Source: an uncultured Varibaculum sp.
GTDB lineage: Bacteria; Actinomycetota; Actinomycetes; Actinomycetales; Actinomycetaceae
Direction: 5' to 3'
Assembly: GCA_947255165.1 (NCBI GenBank)
Contig: CAMYFZ010000022.1
Coordinates: 1 to 23,632, forward strand
DNA length: 23,632 bases
Every line of letters begins with the position of its first letter. Within the stretch, counting starts at the first letter, position 1. Positions 7,734-14,719 of this stretch are shown here, one piece after another. The notes beneath the pieces were generated by a model that was not told the origin of the DNA, made no database searches, and saw only the letters and a list, made by a program, of their open reading frames with translations. The translations under genes and the position numbers were made by a program.

Positions 7734-9211
7734 TTCCCCTCCTCTTTTGGTACCAGCACAAATAGGGTGATGGATACTACTAGTGCCGCTAGCGACAACC
7801 CGAAAGCTTCCGCATAGTTGGCTTCGTCCACCATCGCAAACATTTGGGGAACTACTACCGGGGTGTCGGGAGCGGCCACCCACATTAAGGGAGCCGATAA
7901 GGTGGTAGAAATGGCAACCACTGTTGCCAGGGTCAAACTGAAATAACGTTTAACTGCGGGCAGAAGAATTTTTAACGCTGTTTGCAAACGTCCGACTCCC
8001 AATACTCTCACCGCCTCGAACTCTGCTGGACCGACAGCGCGAAAACGTGCCGCCAAAAAATAGGTTACCGGCATCCCAATCAAGAGGAAGGAACAAAGAG
8101 AGAGGAATCCGCCACTGGAAAACGGCCAAGACAGCCCCTGTTGCCGTAAAAGCATCCACCCAGCGCCGATAGCGGCTCCCGGAAGAGAAAGAATTACAAT
8201 AAAAAGAGCCTCAATCGTCATATACCTGCTGGTAGCCCCCAATCGGCGGGTAGCTGCCAGCACCACTAGACACAAGAATGCAGCTAGGGCAGAAAGTAGC
8301 CAGGTGTTGATTACTGACTGCAGTTTCGAAGCCGAAAATGAGGCATGAAACAGCAAATAAAGGATCAGTCCTGCCGAGGACAGAGCATAGGAACCCACCC
8401 CCAAAAGCGGTAAGGGGCGCGGCGAGCCTAGAGGGAAATTGGACGCCCCCAGCAAGGTGGCCGGGAAGAAATTTCGATAAGTAGTGAAATAAAGAGCGAT
8501 TAAGATGCCCGCTGCACATAGGGAAAGTCCCGTCAACACCAGGGAAGCATGCCCAAGAAAGGCGGTTTCAAAACTTCCGGTGGCGCGCAGCCACAAGGAA
8601 TGGGCGGCGTTCATGGTTTTCCCACCCACCAGATCAGGTACTAGCGGATCGGAGAGGGCAAGGGCAAAGGTAACTCCCAGGGATAGCGGGATAGAGGCAA
8701 AAAGCGGACGGGCGATTATTAAACGAAAAATATCCCAGTGTCCAAGCCCTAAAATTCGGGCTTGATCTAGCTGATCACGGCGGATTGTTTTCAAAGTCGA
8801 GCGCGCAGAAAAATAAGCTAAGGGGGCAAGGGAGAAAGAAAATACCGCGATTACCGGAAGCGGGCCGGTAAGGTTACTGGCTGAAGATCCTGCGAATGAG
8901 CGCAGAGCACTAGCGACTATGAAAGGCGGGATGGCAATAGGACATAGACACAGCATTTCTACGACTTGGCGGATCCGGCCAGGTATCACCCTTGCTCCTA
9001 GGGCGGCAGCGCTCCCCCAGATAGTAGCTAAAATCGCCGATCCTACGGCCTCTAGGAGCGAAAGGCGGAGCGCCGAAGCAATAGCTTCTTCTCCCCCAAA
9101 AGGACTCACAATTGCAGCACGAATTACGAAAGCTAGTGGCCAAATGGCAGCCAAGGCGCAAAATCCCAAGATCACCAACCAGGATGAACAACCCACCAAG
9201 ACTTTTCTCAT
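7715..9211 (-). CDS. ABC importer permease, fused two-domain (FbpB/PhnU-V/AfuB-like)
   Basis: Membrane subunit of the importer. The 498-residue protein contains two copies of the binding-protein-dependent permease domain, roughly residues 1-250 and 275-498, with about twelve hydrophobic helices. Each half keeps an EAA-type coupling loop: DQARILGLGHWDIFRLIIARP in the first half, and EAVRVLGVGRLQTALKILLP in the second. A single fused gene for both halves is typical of the Fbp/Phn/Afu class. The ATG at 9211 is chosen because it overlaps the stop of the binding protein (TGATG), a classic coupling arrangement, with a G-rich AGGGGTGGG just upstream. A GTG at 9220 would add three residues and has its G-rich string too close. 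The gene overlaps the ATPase gene by 19 bases. Confidence 0.9.
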   Translation of the reverse strand: MRKVLVGCSSWLVILGFCALAAIWPLAFVIRAAIVSPFGGEEAIASALRLSLLEAVGSAILATIWGSAAALGARVIPGRIRQVVEMLCLCPIAIPPFIVASALRSFAGSSASNLTGPLPVIAVFSFSLAPLAYFSARSTLKTIRRDQLDQARILGLGHWDIFRLIIARPLFASIPLSLGVTFALALSDPLVPDLVGGKTMNAAHSLWLRATGSFETAFLGHASLVLTGLSLCAAGILIALYFTTYRNFFPATLLGASNFPLGSPRPLPLLGVGSYALSSAGLILYLLFHASFSASKLQSVINTWLLSALAAFLCLVVLAATRRLGATSRYMTIEALFIVILSLPGAAIGAGWMLLRQQGLSWPFSSGGFLSLCSFLLIGMPVTYFLAARFRAVGPAEFEAVRVLGVGRLQTALKILLPAVKRYFSLTLATVVAISTTLSAPLMWVAAPDTPVVVPQMFAMVDEANYAEAFGLSLAALVVSITLFVLVPKEEGKWNRPR

Positions 9212-10212
9212 CAATCCCACCCCTGACTAGCAAACCAGGCGAGCCAACGATCGCGATCAACTGCTGATTTTTGCGGGCGTGCCGGCAAAATATGGGGATC
9301 TTTTCGCTGCAATCGCGATGCTAAAGAACCGGGAATCTGATTGGTAATCGCCAGTTGTGGAGTCGGCGATTTTACCGCAACCTCTTGTCCCGGTTTTTGA
9401 GAAAGCCAATCCAGAAAAGCTTTCCCCTCTTCGGGATGCTGCGAATTTTTAAGCAGTGCCGCCGAGCCAATTTCATAGGAGGTTCCTTCTCGGGGATAAC
9501 TAATCTCCAGATTCTGACCACTTGGCGTCTTACCCACGCAATACGGGGTAAAGGTGATCGCGAGTCCTGCCTCTCCTGCCTGCACCAGCTGCACCGGAGC
9601 TGTTCCCGAGTTAGTCAAGCGAGGCACGTTGCCATATATCTCTCGGATTGCTGACTTCGCCTGGCTCCCGTAGATTTCATCTAGTACCCGGACTACGGTG
9701 AATGCCGTACCCGAAGTGAGTGGGGAGGACGCTGCCACCAGTTTGCGATATTTCTTTTCCCGCAGCTCCGCCCACGATGTTGGTATTGGTAACCCTTTAG
9801 CGGCAAGAGCTTGCCCATTAGAGCAAAACCCTAGCAATGAGCCATAAACCCCGAACCAATAGTTTTCGCTGTCATGCATATCTGCTGGTATAGAGGCTAA
9901 TCCTCGCGGCTGGTAGGGGGCGAGGAGTCCTCGGCGCCGCGCTAAAACAAAGTTTTCTGCCGGGCCGCCAACCCAAACATCAAAATCAAGGTTTTTGGGG
10001 CTAGAAGCAATCCGAGTAAGCGCCTGCGCGGTAGGTAGCCGCAGGTAACCAACATTTTTCCCCGAGGAAGCGGCATAGGCGTCCCGCCATGCCTGACAGA
10101 TGGATTCTTCATTGGAACAGATAAAGAATAACTGCTGAGTTTTAGCTGGGCTACAGGCACTGAGCAGCAAGCTGACCATCACTGCAGCCAAAACTAATAA
10201 GCGGGAGCGCAT
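9211..10212 (-). CDS. ABC importer substrate-binding lipoprotein
   Basis: Extracellular solute receptor of the importer, anchored by lipid. The 333-residue product begins with a short basic, then hydrophobic signal peptide and lipobox LSAC, with the lipidated Cys at residue 20. The mature part looks like a periplasmic-binding-protein type II fold of the FbpA/PhnS/AfuA class (FDVWVGGPAE, LTSGTAFTVVRVL, AFLDWLSQKPGQE). The region where iron-binding members carry two adjacent tyrosines reads TFTPYCVG, with one Tyr followed by Cys, so classical ferric binding is not supported. A phosphonate or sugar-phosphate ligand is possible given the class and glpT next door, but this is inference. No clear Shine-Dalgarno precedes the ATG at 10212; a strong hairpin ends 15 bases before it. 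First gene of the three-gene importer unit. Confidence 0.85.
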   Translation of the reverse strand: MRSRLLVLAAVMVSLLLSACSPAKTQQLFFICSNEESICQAWRDAYAASSGKNVGYLRLPTAQALTRIASSPKNLDFDVWVGGPAENFVLARRRGLLAPYQPRGLASIPADMHDSENYWFGVYGSLLGFCSNGQALAAKGLPIPTSWAELREKKYRKLVAASSPLTSGTAFTVVRVLDEIYGSQAKSAIREIYGNVPRLTNSGTAPVQLVQAGEAGLAITFTPYCVGKTPSGQNLEISYPREGTSYEIGSAALLKNSQHPEEGKAFLDWLSQKPGQEVAVKSPTPQLAITNQIPGSLASRLQRKDPHILPARPQKSAVDRDRWLAWFASQGWD

Positions 10213-10226
10213 GTCAGTAACGATAG

Positions 10227-10262
10227 CAGGCTGGCGGAAACATTTCGGTTTCCGCCAGCCTG
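10227..10262. repeat. Perfect 15-bp GC-rich hairpin between glpT and the importer operon
   Basis: CAGGCTGGCGGAAAC (10227-10241) and GTTTCCGCCAGCCTG (10248-10262) pair perfectly around a 6-base loop. Genes on both sides are on the minus strand. After the stem the minus strand reads CTATCGTTAC, with no T run, so it is not a textbook terminator, although tractless terminators are reported in actinobacteria. A -10-like TAAAAT on the minus strand at 10281-10286 would place the hairpin inside the importer mRNA leader, next to a start codon without a clear ribosome-binding site. It could end glpT transcription or control importer translation. Confidence 0.7.
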
Positions 10263-10309
10263 ACTTTCGCGTTTGTTGTTATTTTAGAGTTTCTGGTCCG
10301 AACAGCGTT

Positions 10310-11692
10310 TTATGCCAAATCGTCCAGTTTTTCTTGATGGGCACTCATAATCCGGCGTTCATCTCGTCCCACGATCGCAAACAGTAGGACAGTCAATACC
10401 GAGAACACGATAAACACCATAAAGGTCAGGTTCCAACCGAAGTTATGAACCAAAATCCCTACCCCGGTGGAAGCCAAAGTAGCTCCCAGCAGGTATCCGA
10501 ACAGACCAGTGAATCCAGCGGCAGTGCCGGCCACATTCCGCGGCGACAAGTCAATGGCCTGCAGACCAATCAACATTACCGGACCGTAGATGAGTCCGCC
10601 GATCAAGGCCACCAATAGGATCAAAACCCACATGGGGGTACCTAAAGGCGCCAACCAGTAGCCTAGAATTGCTAGGGCGGTGCAGATAGTAAAGAAGATT
10701 CCGGCCCCGGAACGGTAACCTTTGAATACTTTGTCGGACATCCAGCCGCACAGCAGGGTACCGACAATTCCCGCGATTTCATAGGCAAAGATGCCTGCTA
10801 AACCGGAACCAATCTCAGCATGATGTTTTTCGTGCATGTAGACGGTGATCCAGTTAAGTACCCCGTAGCGGAGAGCATAAACGAAGACGTTAGCCACCGC
10901 GAGCATCACAATGGTGCGGTTGGTGAGAACGTGCTTGAAGATCATATCCTTGGCGGACATCTTTTCGCCCTCATCCACTTCCACTTTGGCGGGGTCGTTA
11001 CGGTATTCCTCAATGGGAGGAAGCCCCAGCGATGCGGGAGTATCCCGAATCAACAAGAATCCGATAAACGCCACTACCAGCGCGGTTGCTGCTGGCAACC
11101 AGAAGGCCGCCCGCCAGTCATTCGCCGTCCAGGCCAAACCGACACCTACGAGAGTAGGTAGTAGGGCTCCCCCGACGTTGTGGGCGGTGTTCCAAATAGA
11201 GGTTATAGTGCCGCGCTCATTGGTAGAGAACCAGTGTACTAATACTCTTCCGCAAGGGGGCCATCCCATGCCTTGGAACCAACCGTTTAAGAACATTACG
11301 GTAGCGAAGATACCTACCGAGGCGGTCACCCAGGGTACAAAAGCGACCACCAGGTTAGTGCAAGCCGAAAGGGCCAGGCCAATCACCAGGAAGTAGCGGG
11401 CATTAGACCGATCCGAGATCATCGCGGAGAAGAACTTCGATAATCCGTAAGCGAAAAGTACCGCATTAGCGATAATGCCGACTCCGACCTTGTCAATGCC
11501 AGTTTCATCCATAAGCAAAGGCGCGATGGAGGAGATATTGTTCCTAATCAAGTAAAAACCGGCATAGCCGATAAAAATTCCTAGGAAGACCTGCATACGC
11601 AGGCGAGGGAAAAGGTGTTTAATTCTATTTTCTGGTAGTCGTGGCGCCGGCGCTGGTGCCTTTAGCCAGGAAAAGCCGTTTAAGGTTGCCAT
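10310..11692 (-). CDS. glpT: Glycerol-3-phosphate transporter, MFS/OPA family
   Basis: Inner-membrane antiporter that imports glycerol-3-phosphate in exchange for inorganic phosphate. The 460-residue product has twelve hydrophobic helices and the organophosphate:phosphate antiporter signature GWFQGMGWPPCGRVLVHWFS (137-156). The residues that bind phosphate in E. coli GlpT are retained by position: Arg50 in YLIRNN (E. coli Arg45), His171 in NTAHNVGG (His165) and Arg275 in VYALRYGVLNW (Arg269). The stretch AGIVGTLLCGWMSDKVFKGYRSG is close to the E. coli sequence, which favours GlpT over UhpT or UhpC. The ATG at 11692 has GGAGTG a few bases upstream. The gene lies 130 bases downstream of a two-component regulator and upstream of an ABC importer, all on one strand. 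A hairpin (AGGCGG/CCGCCT, 11713-11730) lies in its leader. Confidence 0.93.
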   Translation of the reverse strand: MATLNGFSWLKAPAPAPRLPENRIKHLFPRLRMQVFLGIFIGYAGFYLIRNNISSIAPLLMDETGIDKVGVGIIANAVLFAYGLSKFFSAMISDRSNARYFLVIGLALSACTNLVVAFVPWVTASVGIFATVMFLNGWFQGMGWPPCGRVLVHWFSTNERGTITSIWNTAHNVGGALLPTLVGVGLAWTANDWRAAFWLPAATALVVAFIGFLLIRDTPASLGLPPIEEYRNDPAKVEVDEGEKMSAKDMIFKHVLTNRTIVMLAVANVFVYALRYGVLNWITVYMHEKHHAEIGSGLAGIFAYEIAGIVGTLLCGWMSDKVFKGYRSGAGIFFTICTALAILGYWLAPLGTPMWVLILLVALIGGLIYGPVMLIGLQAIDLSPRNVAGTAAGFTGLFGYLLGATLASTGVGILVHNFGWNLTFMVFIVFSVLTVLLFAIVGRDERRIMSAHQEKLDDLA

Positions 11693-11746
11693 TTTTCACT
11701 CCGCTGTGTTTTAGGCGGCCGTAACCGCCTTATGGAAAACTTACAG

Positions 11747-11818
11747 AGTCTAGTTTGCCGCCTCGCTGGTAACAGCAAACGGTATTACTGGTGACACCCG
11801 GTAACGGCTTTGTTACCG
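11747..11818 (-). promoter_or_regulatory. glpT upstream region with spaced GGTAAC-like repeats
   Basis: Near-repeats start at 11768 (GGTAAC), 11781 (GGTATTAC), 11790 (GGTGACAC) and 11800 (GGTAAC), and an inverted copy GTTACC lies at 11812-11817. Their spacings of 13, 9 and 10 bases are close to one helical turn, as in the tandem sites of OmpR/PhoB-type regulators. A -10-like TAGACT on the minus strand (11747-11752) would place most of the repeats just upstream of the -35 position of a glpT promoter. CGGTAAC (11799-11805) and GTTACCG (11812-11818) can also form a 7-bp hairpin just after the regulator gene stop. Confidence 0.4.
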
Positions 11819-11822
11819 AAGC

Positions 11823-12518
11823 TCAGCTTTCTGCTCCTAAATATTCTAGGATGTATCCGCCTCCGCGTAGGGTATGAATCATTTCATCACTGCCGGCAGC
11901 ACGCAGCTTGGCGCGCAGGCGATAGACCGTGGTTTTCACCATATCGCGCCCACCAGAAGTAGAAGTGGTTTCCCACACTTGGTTGAGGAGTTCGCGAATA
12001 TTAACTACTTCCCCATTAGCTTCAGCTAGCGCGCGTAATAGTTTAAATTCAATTTCGGAAAGTTTGAGGTCTTTACCTTGGTAGTAGGCGCGTCCCCGGG
12101 CGGCATCGAGCGATAGCGGACCGAGTTCGCGCCGCGGTTCTGCTTGGCGCGTTTTATGCGTGCGACGCAGAATTGCCTCAACCCGCAGGGACAGTTCCCG
12201 GGGAGAAAATGGTTTCGGAAGATAGTCATCGGCACCGGCCTGTAGGCCGGCGATACGCTGTTGGGGATCCCCAAGAGCAGTAAGCATAATGATCGGAACT
12301 GTCATCGCGGCCCTAATGCGTTTAGCCAGTTCGACTCCGGAACCATCCGGCAACATTAAATCCAATATCACCAGGGCTAAGTCCGAAGATTTCAGCAGTT
12401 TCCAGGCAGAGGCGGCACCGGAGGCCTCTAGAACTTCGCACCCGCTTTCCTCTAGGGTAAAACGAACAATTTCGCGCATCTGGGCTTCGTCATCTACTAC
12501 CAGTACCAGCGGTTTCAC
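11823..12518 (-). CDS. OmpR/PhoB-family response regulator
   Basis: Cytoplasmic transcription regulator controlled by the adjacent histidine kinase. The 231-residue product has an N-terminal receiver domain (1-118) with Asp9/Asp10, the phosphoacceptor Asp53 in VILDLMLPDGSG, Thr80 in IIMLTA and Lys102 in LPKPFS. A winged-helix DNA-binding domain (about 128-228) ends in the typical TLRGGGYILEY. All receiver residues needed for phosphorylation are present. The start is a GTG at 12518 whose TGA overlap with the kinase stop (GTGA) gives translational coupling; GGGAGGAA lies just upstream. Targets are unknown, but glpT is the next gene on the same strand and its promoter carries helically spaced repeats, so it is a reasonable candidate. 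Confidence 0.95.
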   Translation of the reverse strand: MKPLVLVVDDEAQMREIVRFTLEESGCEVLEASGAASAWKLLKSSDLALVILDLMLPDGSGVELAKRIRAAMTVPIIMLTALGDPQQRIAGLQAGADDYLPKPFSPRELSLRVEAILRRTHKTRQAEPRRELGPLSLDAARGRAYYQGKDLKLSEIEFKLLRALAEANGEVVNIRELLNQVWETTSTSGGRDMVKTTVYRLRAKLRAAGSDEMIHTLRGGGYILEYLGAES

Positions 12519-13291
12519 TTCGTTCCTCCCTTCGGCAGGCTGACTACAAAAGTAGTTCCTCTACCTTCTAAAGTATCAACCAAAACCTCTCCCCCGTGTC
12601 CGTGAACGATTTCAGCCACTACTCCCAGGCCTAATCCCGCCCCCGAATTCGCGGTCGCCGCTTGCGTTGTTTGTCCCCCATAGTAGGTGAATAGGTCACG
12701 GCGTTGACTCTTGGAGATGCCCATGCCGTTATCGCTAACCTCTAAAATAACTTGCGAGCCATCTTGGAAAGAACGCACCTGGATTTTTACCCCATCCCGA
12801 CAGTGGCGGGCTGCGTTATTGATCAGATTCCATATCACCTGGGATAACAACTGACGATCGCCGCGTACATAGAGGGGAGCGCCGGGATCAGTAAGTAAAA
12901 TATCTACCGATAAAACCTCTCGCACCTGCGAAGCTGCCTGCCGTATCAAAGCGCGTACATCCACGTCTACTATTTCCAAGCGCAGTCCCGAACCGTGGAT
13001 CTTAGCCCCGGTTAAGAAGGTTTCCGCGAGACGAATAGCGTGGGCAGAGTTAGTGGTGACTGTGTGTAACAGCCGGGTTTGCCGGTCATCAAGGGTGGTA
13101 TTTTCTAAAAGTTCCGCTGCCCCTGAAATCAGGGTCAAAGGGGTGCGAATTTCATGGCTCAAAAGATCGGTGTTAGTGGCTTCCTGGGGAGTACCCGTTC
13201 TTCGTCTGGGTAAATGCCAAATCCATTTATGCAGACCGTATCCAGCTAAAACACCGACAGTCATGCCGATAAAGAAAATTAAGATTCCCAC
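12515..13291 (-). CDS. Minimal sensor histidine kinase with one membrane helix and no sensor domain
   Basis: Membrane-anchored kinase that should phosphorylate the response regulator encoded next. The 258-residue product has one hydrophobic helix (about 2-20) and a short basic linker. The dimerisation/phosphotransfer segment LLSHEIRTPLT carries the phosphorylated His46. The HATPase domain has N box NLINNAARH (155-163), G1 DNGMG (187-191) and G2 GAGLGLG (217-223). All catalytic motifs look intact. There is no extracytoplasmic loop, PAS, GAF or HAMP domain, so it is unlikely to bind an external ligand itself. The GTG at 13291 lies two bases after the stop of the MerR gene, with only a weak G-rich signal upstream; an ATG at 13264 is an alternative that would shorten the helix. 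Coupling to the MerR gene suggests one transcription unit. Confidence 0.92.
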   Translation of the reverse strand: MGILIFFIGMTVGVLAGYGLHKWIWHLPRRRTGTPQEATNTDLLSHEIRTPLTLISGAAELLENTTLDDRQTRLLHTVTTNSAHAIRLAETFLTGAKIHGSGLRLEIVDVDVRALIRQAASQVREVLSVDILLTDPGAPLYVRGDRQLLSQVIWNLINNAARHCRDGVKIQVRSFQDGSQVILEVSDNGMGISKSQRRDLFTYYGGQTTQAATANSGAGLGLGVVAEIVHGHGGEVLVDTLEGRGTTFVVSLPKGGTK

Positions 13292-13293
13292 CG

Positions 13294-13845
13294 TTACCCG
13301 GCGTTTCGCCGCGCTCGGGCGGCTGCGAGTTCATCGGGAACTTTCAATTCTTCCTTGGTCGACTCCACGGGAAGTTTTGCCAAAGTACCTTCGATTTCCC
13401 GCCAGACACGGCCCACTGCAATCCCGAAGACGCCTTGTCCCCCCTGCACCAGGTCAATTACTTCATCGGTGGAGGTACATTCATACACCGAGGCGCCGTC
13501 AGACATCAAGGTGATAGAGGAAAGCGAGTCCACTCCCCGCTTAGAAAGGGCATCAACCGCCACGCGAATCTGTTGCAGGGAAACACCCGTATCTAGCAGA
13601 CGTTTGACAATTTTCAGTACCAAAATATCGCGGAAGGAATAGAGGCGATGCGAACCGGAACCTTTTGCCGAGCGAATGGTGGGCTCTACCAAACCGGTGC
13701 GCGCCCAATAGTCTAATTGCCGGTAGGTTATCCCCGCTGCTTTGCAGGCGATAGGGCCGCGATAACCGGTTTCGGTATCCAAATCCGCTAAGGTATAACC
13801 AAATAACATGCCTTGCGAACGCTGCGGGCGCGGCTGCCTATCCAT
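13294..13845 (-). CDS. MerR-family regulator, Rv1830 (ResR/McdR)-like
   Basis: DNA-binding regulator. The 183-residue product matches my recollection of mycobacterial Rv1830 closely: GYRGPIACKAAGITYRQLDYWARTGLVEP (28-56), SGSHRLYSFRDILVLKIVKRLLDTGVSLQQIR (62-93) and LVQGGQGVFGIAVGRVWREIEGTLAKLP (131-158). The N-terminal part is a winged helix; the C-terminal part is the small conserved domain of this subgroup. In mycobacteria the homologue is linked to cell growth and division. The ATG at 13845 is preceded by AGGGAG. In mycobacteria a bifunctional nuclease gene sits between this gene and the other MerR gene; here only 104 bases separate them, and these contain a promoter-like sequence. The histidine kinase gene follows after two bases, an arrangement not expected from the mycobacterial locus. 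Confidence 0.93.
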   Translation of the reverse strand: MDRQPRPQRSQGMLFGYTLADLDTETGYRGPIACKAAGITYRQLDYWARTGLVEPTIRSAKGSGSHRLYSFRDILVLKIVKRLLDTGVSLQQIRVAVDALSKRGVDSLSSITLMSDGASVYECTSTDEVIDLVQGGQGVFGIAVGRVWREIEGTLAKLPVESTKEELKVPDELAAARARRNAG

Positions 13846-13883
13846 GGGCTGACTCCCTGACGATTGATTTAAGTACTGTCTTA

Positions 13884-13912
13884 ACGGTATTTTCTTTAGC
13901 CTGGCCGGTCAA
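13884..13912 (-). promoter_or_regulatory. Promoter for the MerR-kinase-regulator unit
   Basis: On the minus strand TTGACC (13907-13912) and TACCGT (13884-13889) are separated by exactly 17 bases. The -35 matches the SigA consensus at five of six positions; the -10 keeps the essential TA...T. It lies about 40 bases upstream of the MerR ATG at 13845, which suggests the MerR-kinase-regulator unit can be transcribed separately from the FHA/FtsR-like pair. A weak AT-rich hairpin (CTAAAG/CTTTAG, 13931-13947) lies just after the previous gene. Confidence 0.55.
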
Positions 13913-13949
13913 GAACCATTTACGGAAAGTCTAAAGCTTTACTTTAGGT

Positions 13950-14717
13950 TTAATTCAGCTTTTCGACAGAAACCCGCACCATCTGCAAGAACATTTGGGC
14001 AGCGGCTTCAGAAAGTTCTTGCGTTTCCGCTAGATGGCGTGCCTTCGCCACCGAGGAGGCACGGTAGTTAACCGGACTAGCCGCCCTTTCCACTAAGTCG
14101 AGCAGGCGGAGAGCAGAAGTTTTTAAGAAACGCAGCTGGCGAGGAGGAATCCCCTGCTCTACCAGGATGGAAGCTAGCTTAACAATCTGGTGGCTGCGAG
14201 CAGGAAAACGCCCAGCAAGATCCGGGGAAACCAATCCGGCTTGTACGAAGGAATCTAGTTCTTCAGTAGAAACTCCACTCAAATCTAAAAGTTCGCGGGT
14301 AGTAAGGGTCCCATCGGGGGCCGAAGCCGCAACTAGCTGCCCCTCCGAGGCGACCAGTCGGGCCGCCTGTGGTGACGCTGGAACTTCGCTGAGGCTACGA
14401 CCGGCATCTAGTTGCGCCAGCTGTTCTCGGATAACCCGCAATGGCAAGAAAGAGTCTCGTTGACGAGAAAGACAAAAACGCACCCGCTCGATATCGGCTG
14501 CCGAGTATTTACGGTAGCCAGAGGCCGTGCGAGCCGGGGACACAATCCCCTGATCTTCCAGGAAACGCAGCTTCGAGACCGAGATAGTAGGGAATTCACC
14601 CTTTACCCGTTCGACCACTTTACCGATCGAAAAAACTGGTTTATTAGATACCCTCGCAGGCCAGGCCGTAGCTTTGGACTCTGGCTGCGAACGCCGCCGC
14701 GCCGCTGTCACTGCCAA
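13950..14717 (-). CDS. ftsR: MerR-family regulator, FtsR/Rv1828-like
   Basis: DNA-binding regulator of the actinobacterial FtsR group, whose Corynebacterium member activates ftsZ. The 255-residue product has a MerR winged helix at about 28-100: FSIGKVVERVKGEFPTISVSKLRFLEDQGIVSPARTASGYRKYSAADIERVRFCLSRQRD is recognisable in pieces, ending with FLPLRVIREQL. A second conserved domain follows (TTRELLDLSGVSTEELDSFVQAGLVSP and following). The first 27 residues are basic and low in complexity. The start is uncertain: the reading frame opens at a TTG (14717), two bases after the FHA stop, with an in-frame GTG at 14711; GGAAAG around 14730 is the only Shine-Dalgarno-like string. Either start gives a complete MerR domain. 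Gene order FHA-FtsR-MerR matches mycobacterial Rv1827-Rv1828-Rv1830. Confidence 0.92.
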   Translation of the reverse strand: MAVTAARRRSQPESKATAWPARVSNKPVFSIGKVVERVKGEFPTISVSKLRFLEDQGIVSPARTASGYRKYSAADIERVRFCLSRQRDSFLPLRVIREQLAQLDAGRSLSEVPASPQAARLVASEGQLVAASAPDGTLTTRELLDLSGVSTEELDSFVQAGLVSPDLAGRFPARSHQIVKLASILVEQGIPPRQLRFLKTSALRLLDLVERAASPVNYRASSVAKARHLAETQELSEAAAQMFLQMVRVSVEKLN

Positions 14718-14719
14718 CT

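Noticed and set aside
10911..11396. 161-codon open frame on the plus strand opposite glpT
   Set aside because: It lies wholly antisense to a well-matched glpT, has no Shine-Dalgarno or recognisable domain and a biased composition typical of a shadow frame.
13053..13514. 153-codon plus-strand open frame opposite the kinase and MerR genes
   Set aside because: It spans the junction of two real minus-strand genes with strong motif support and shows no family signature.
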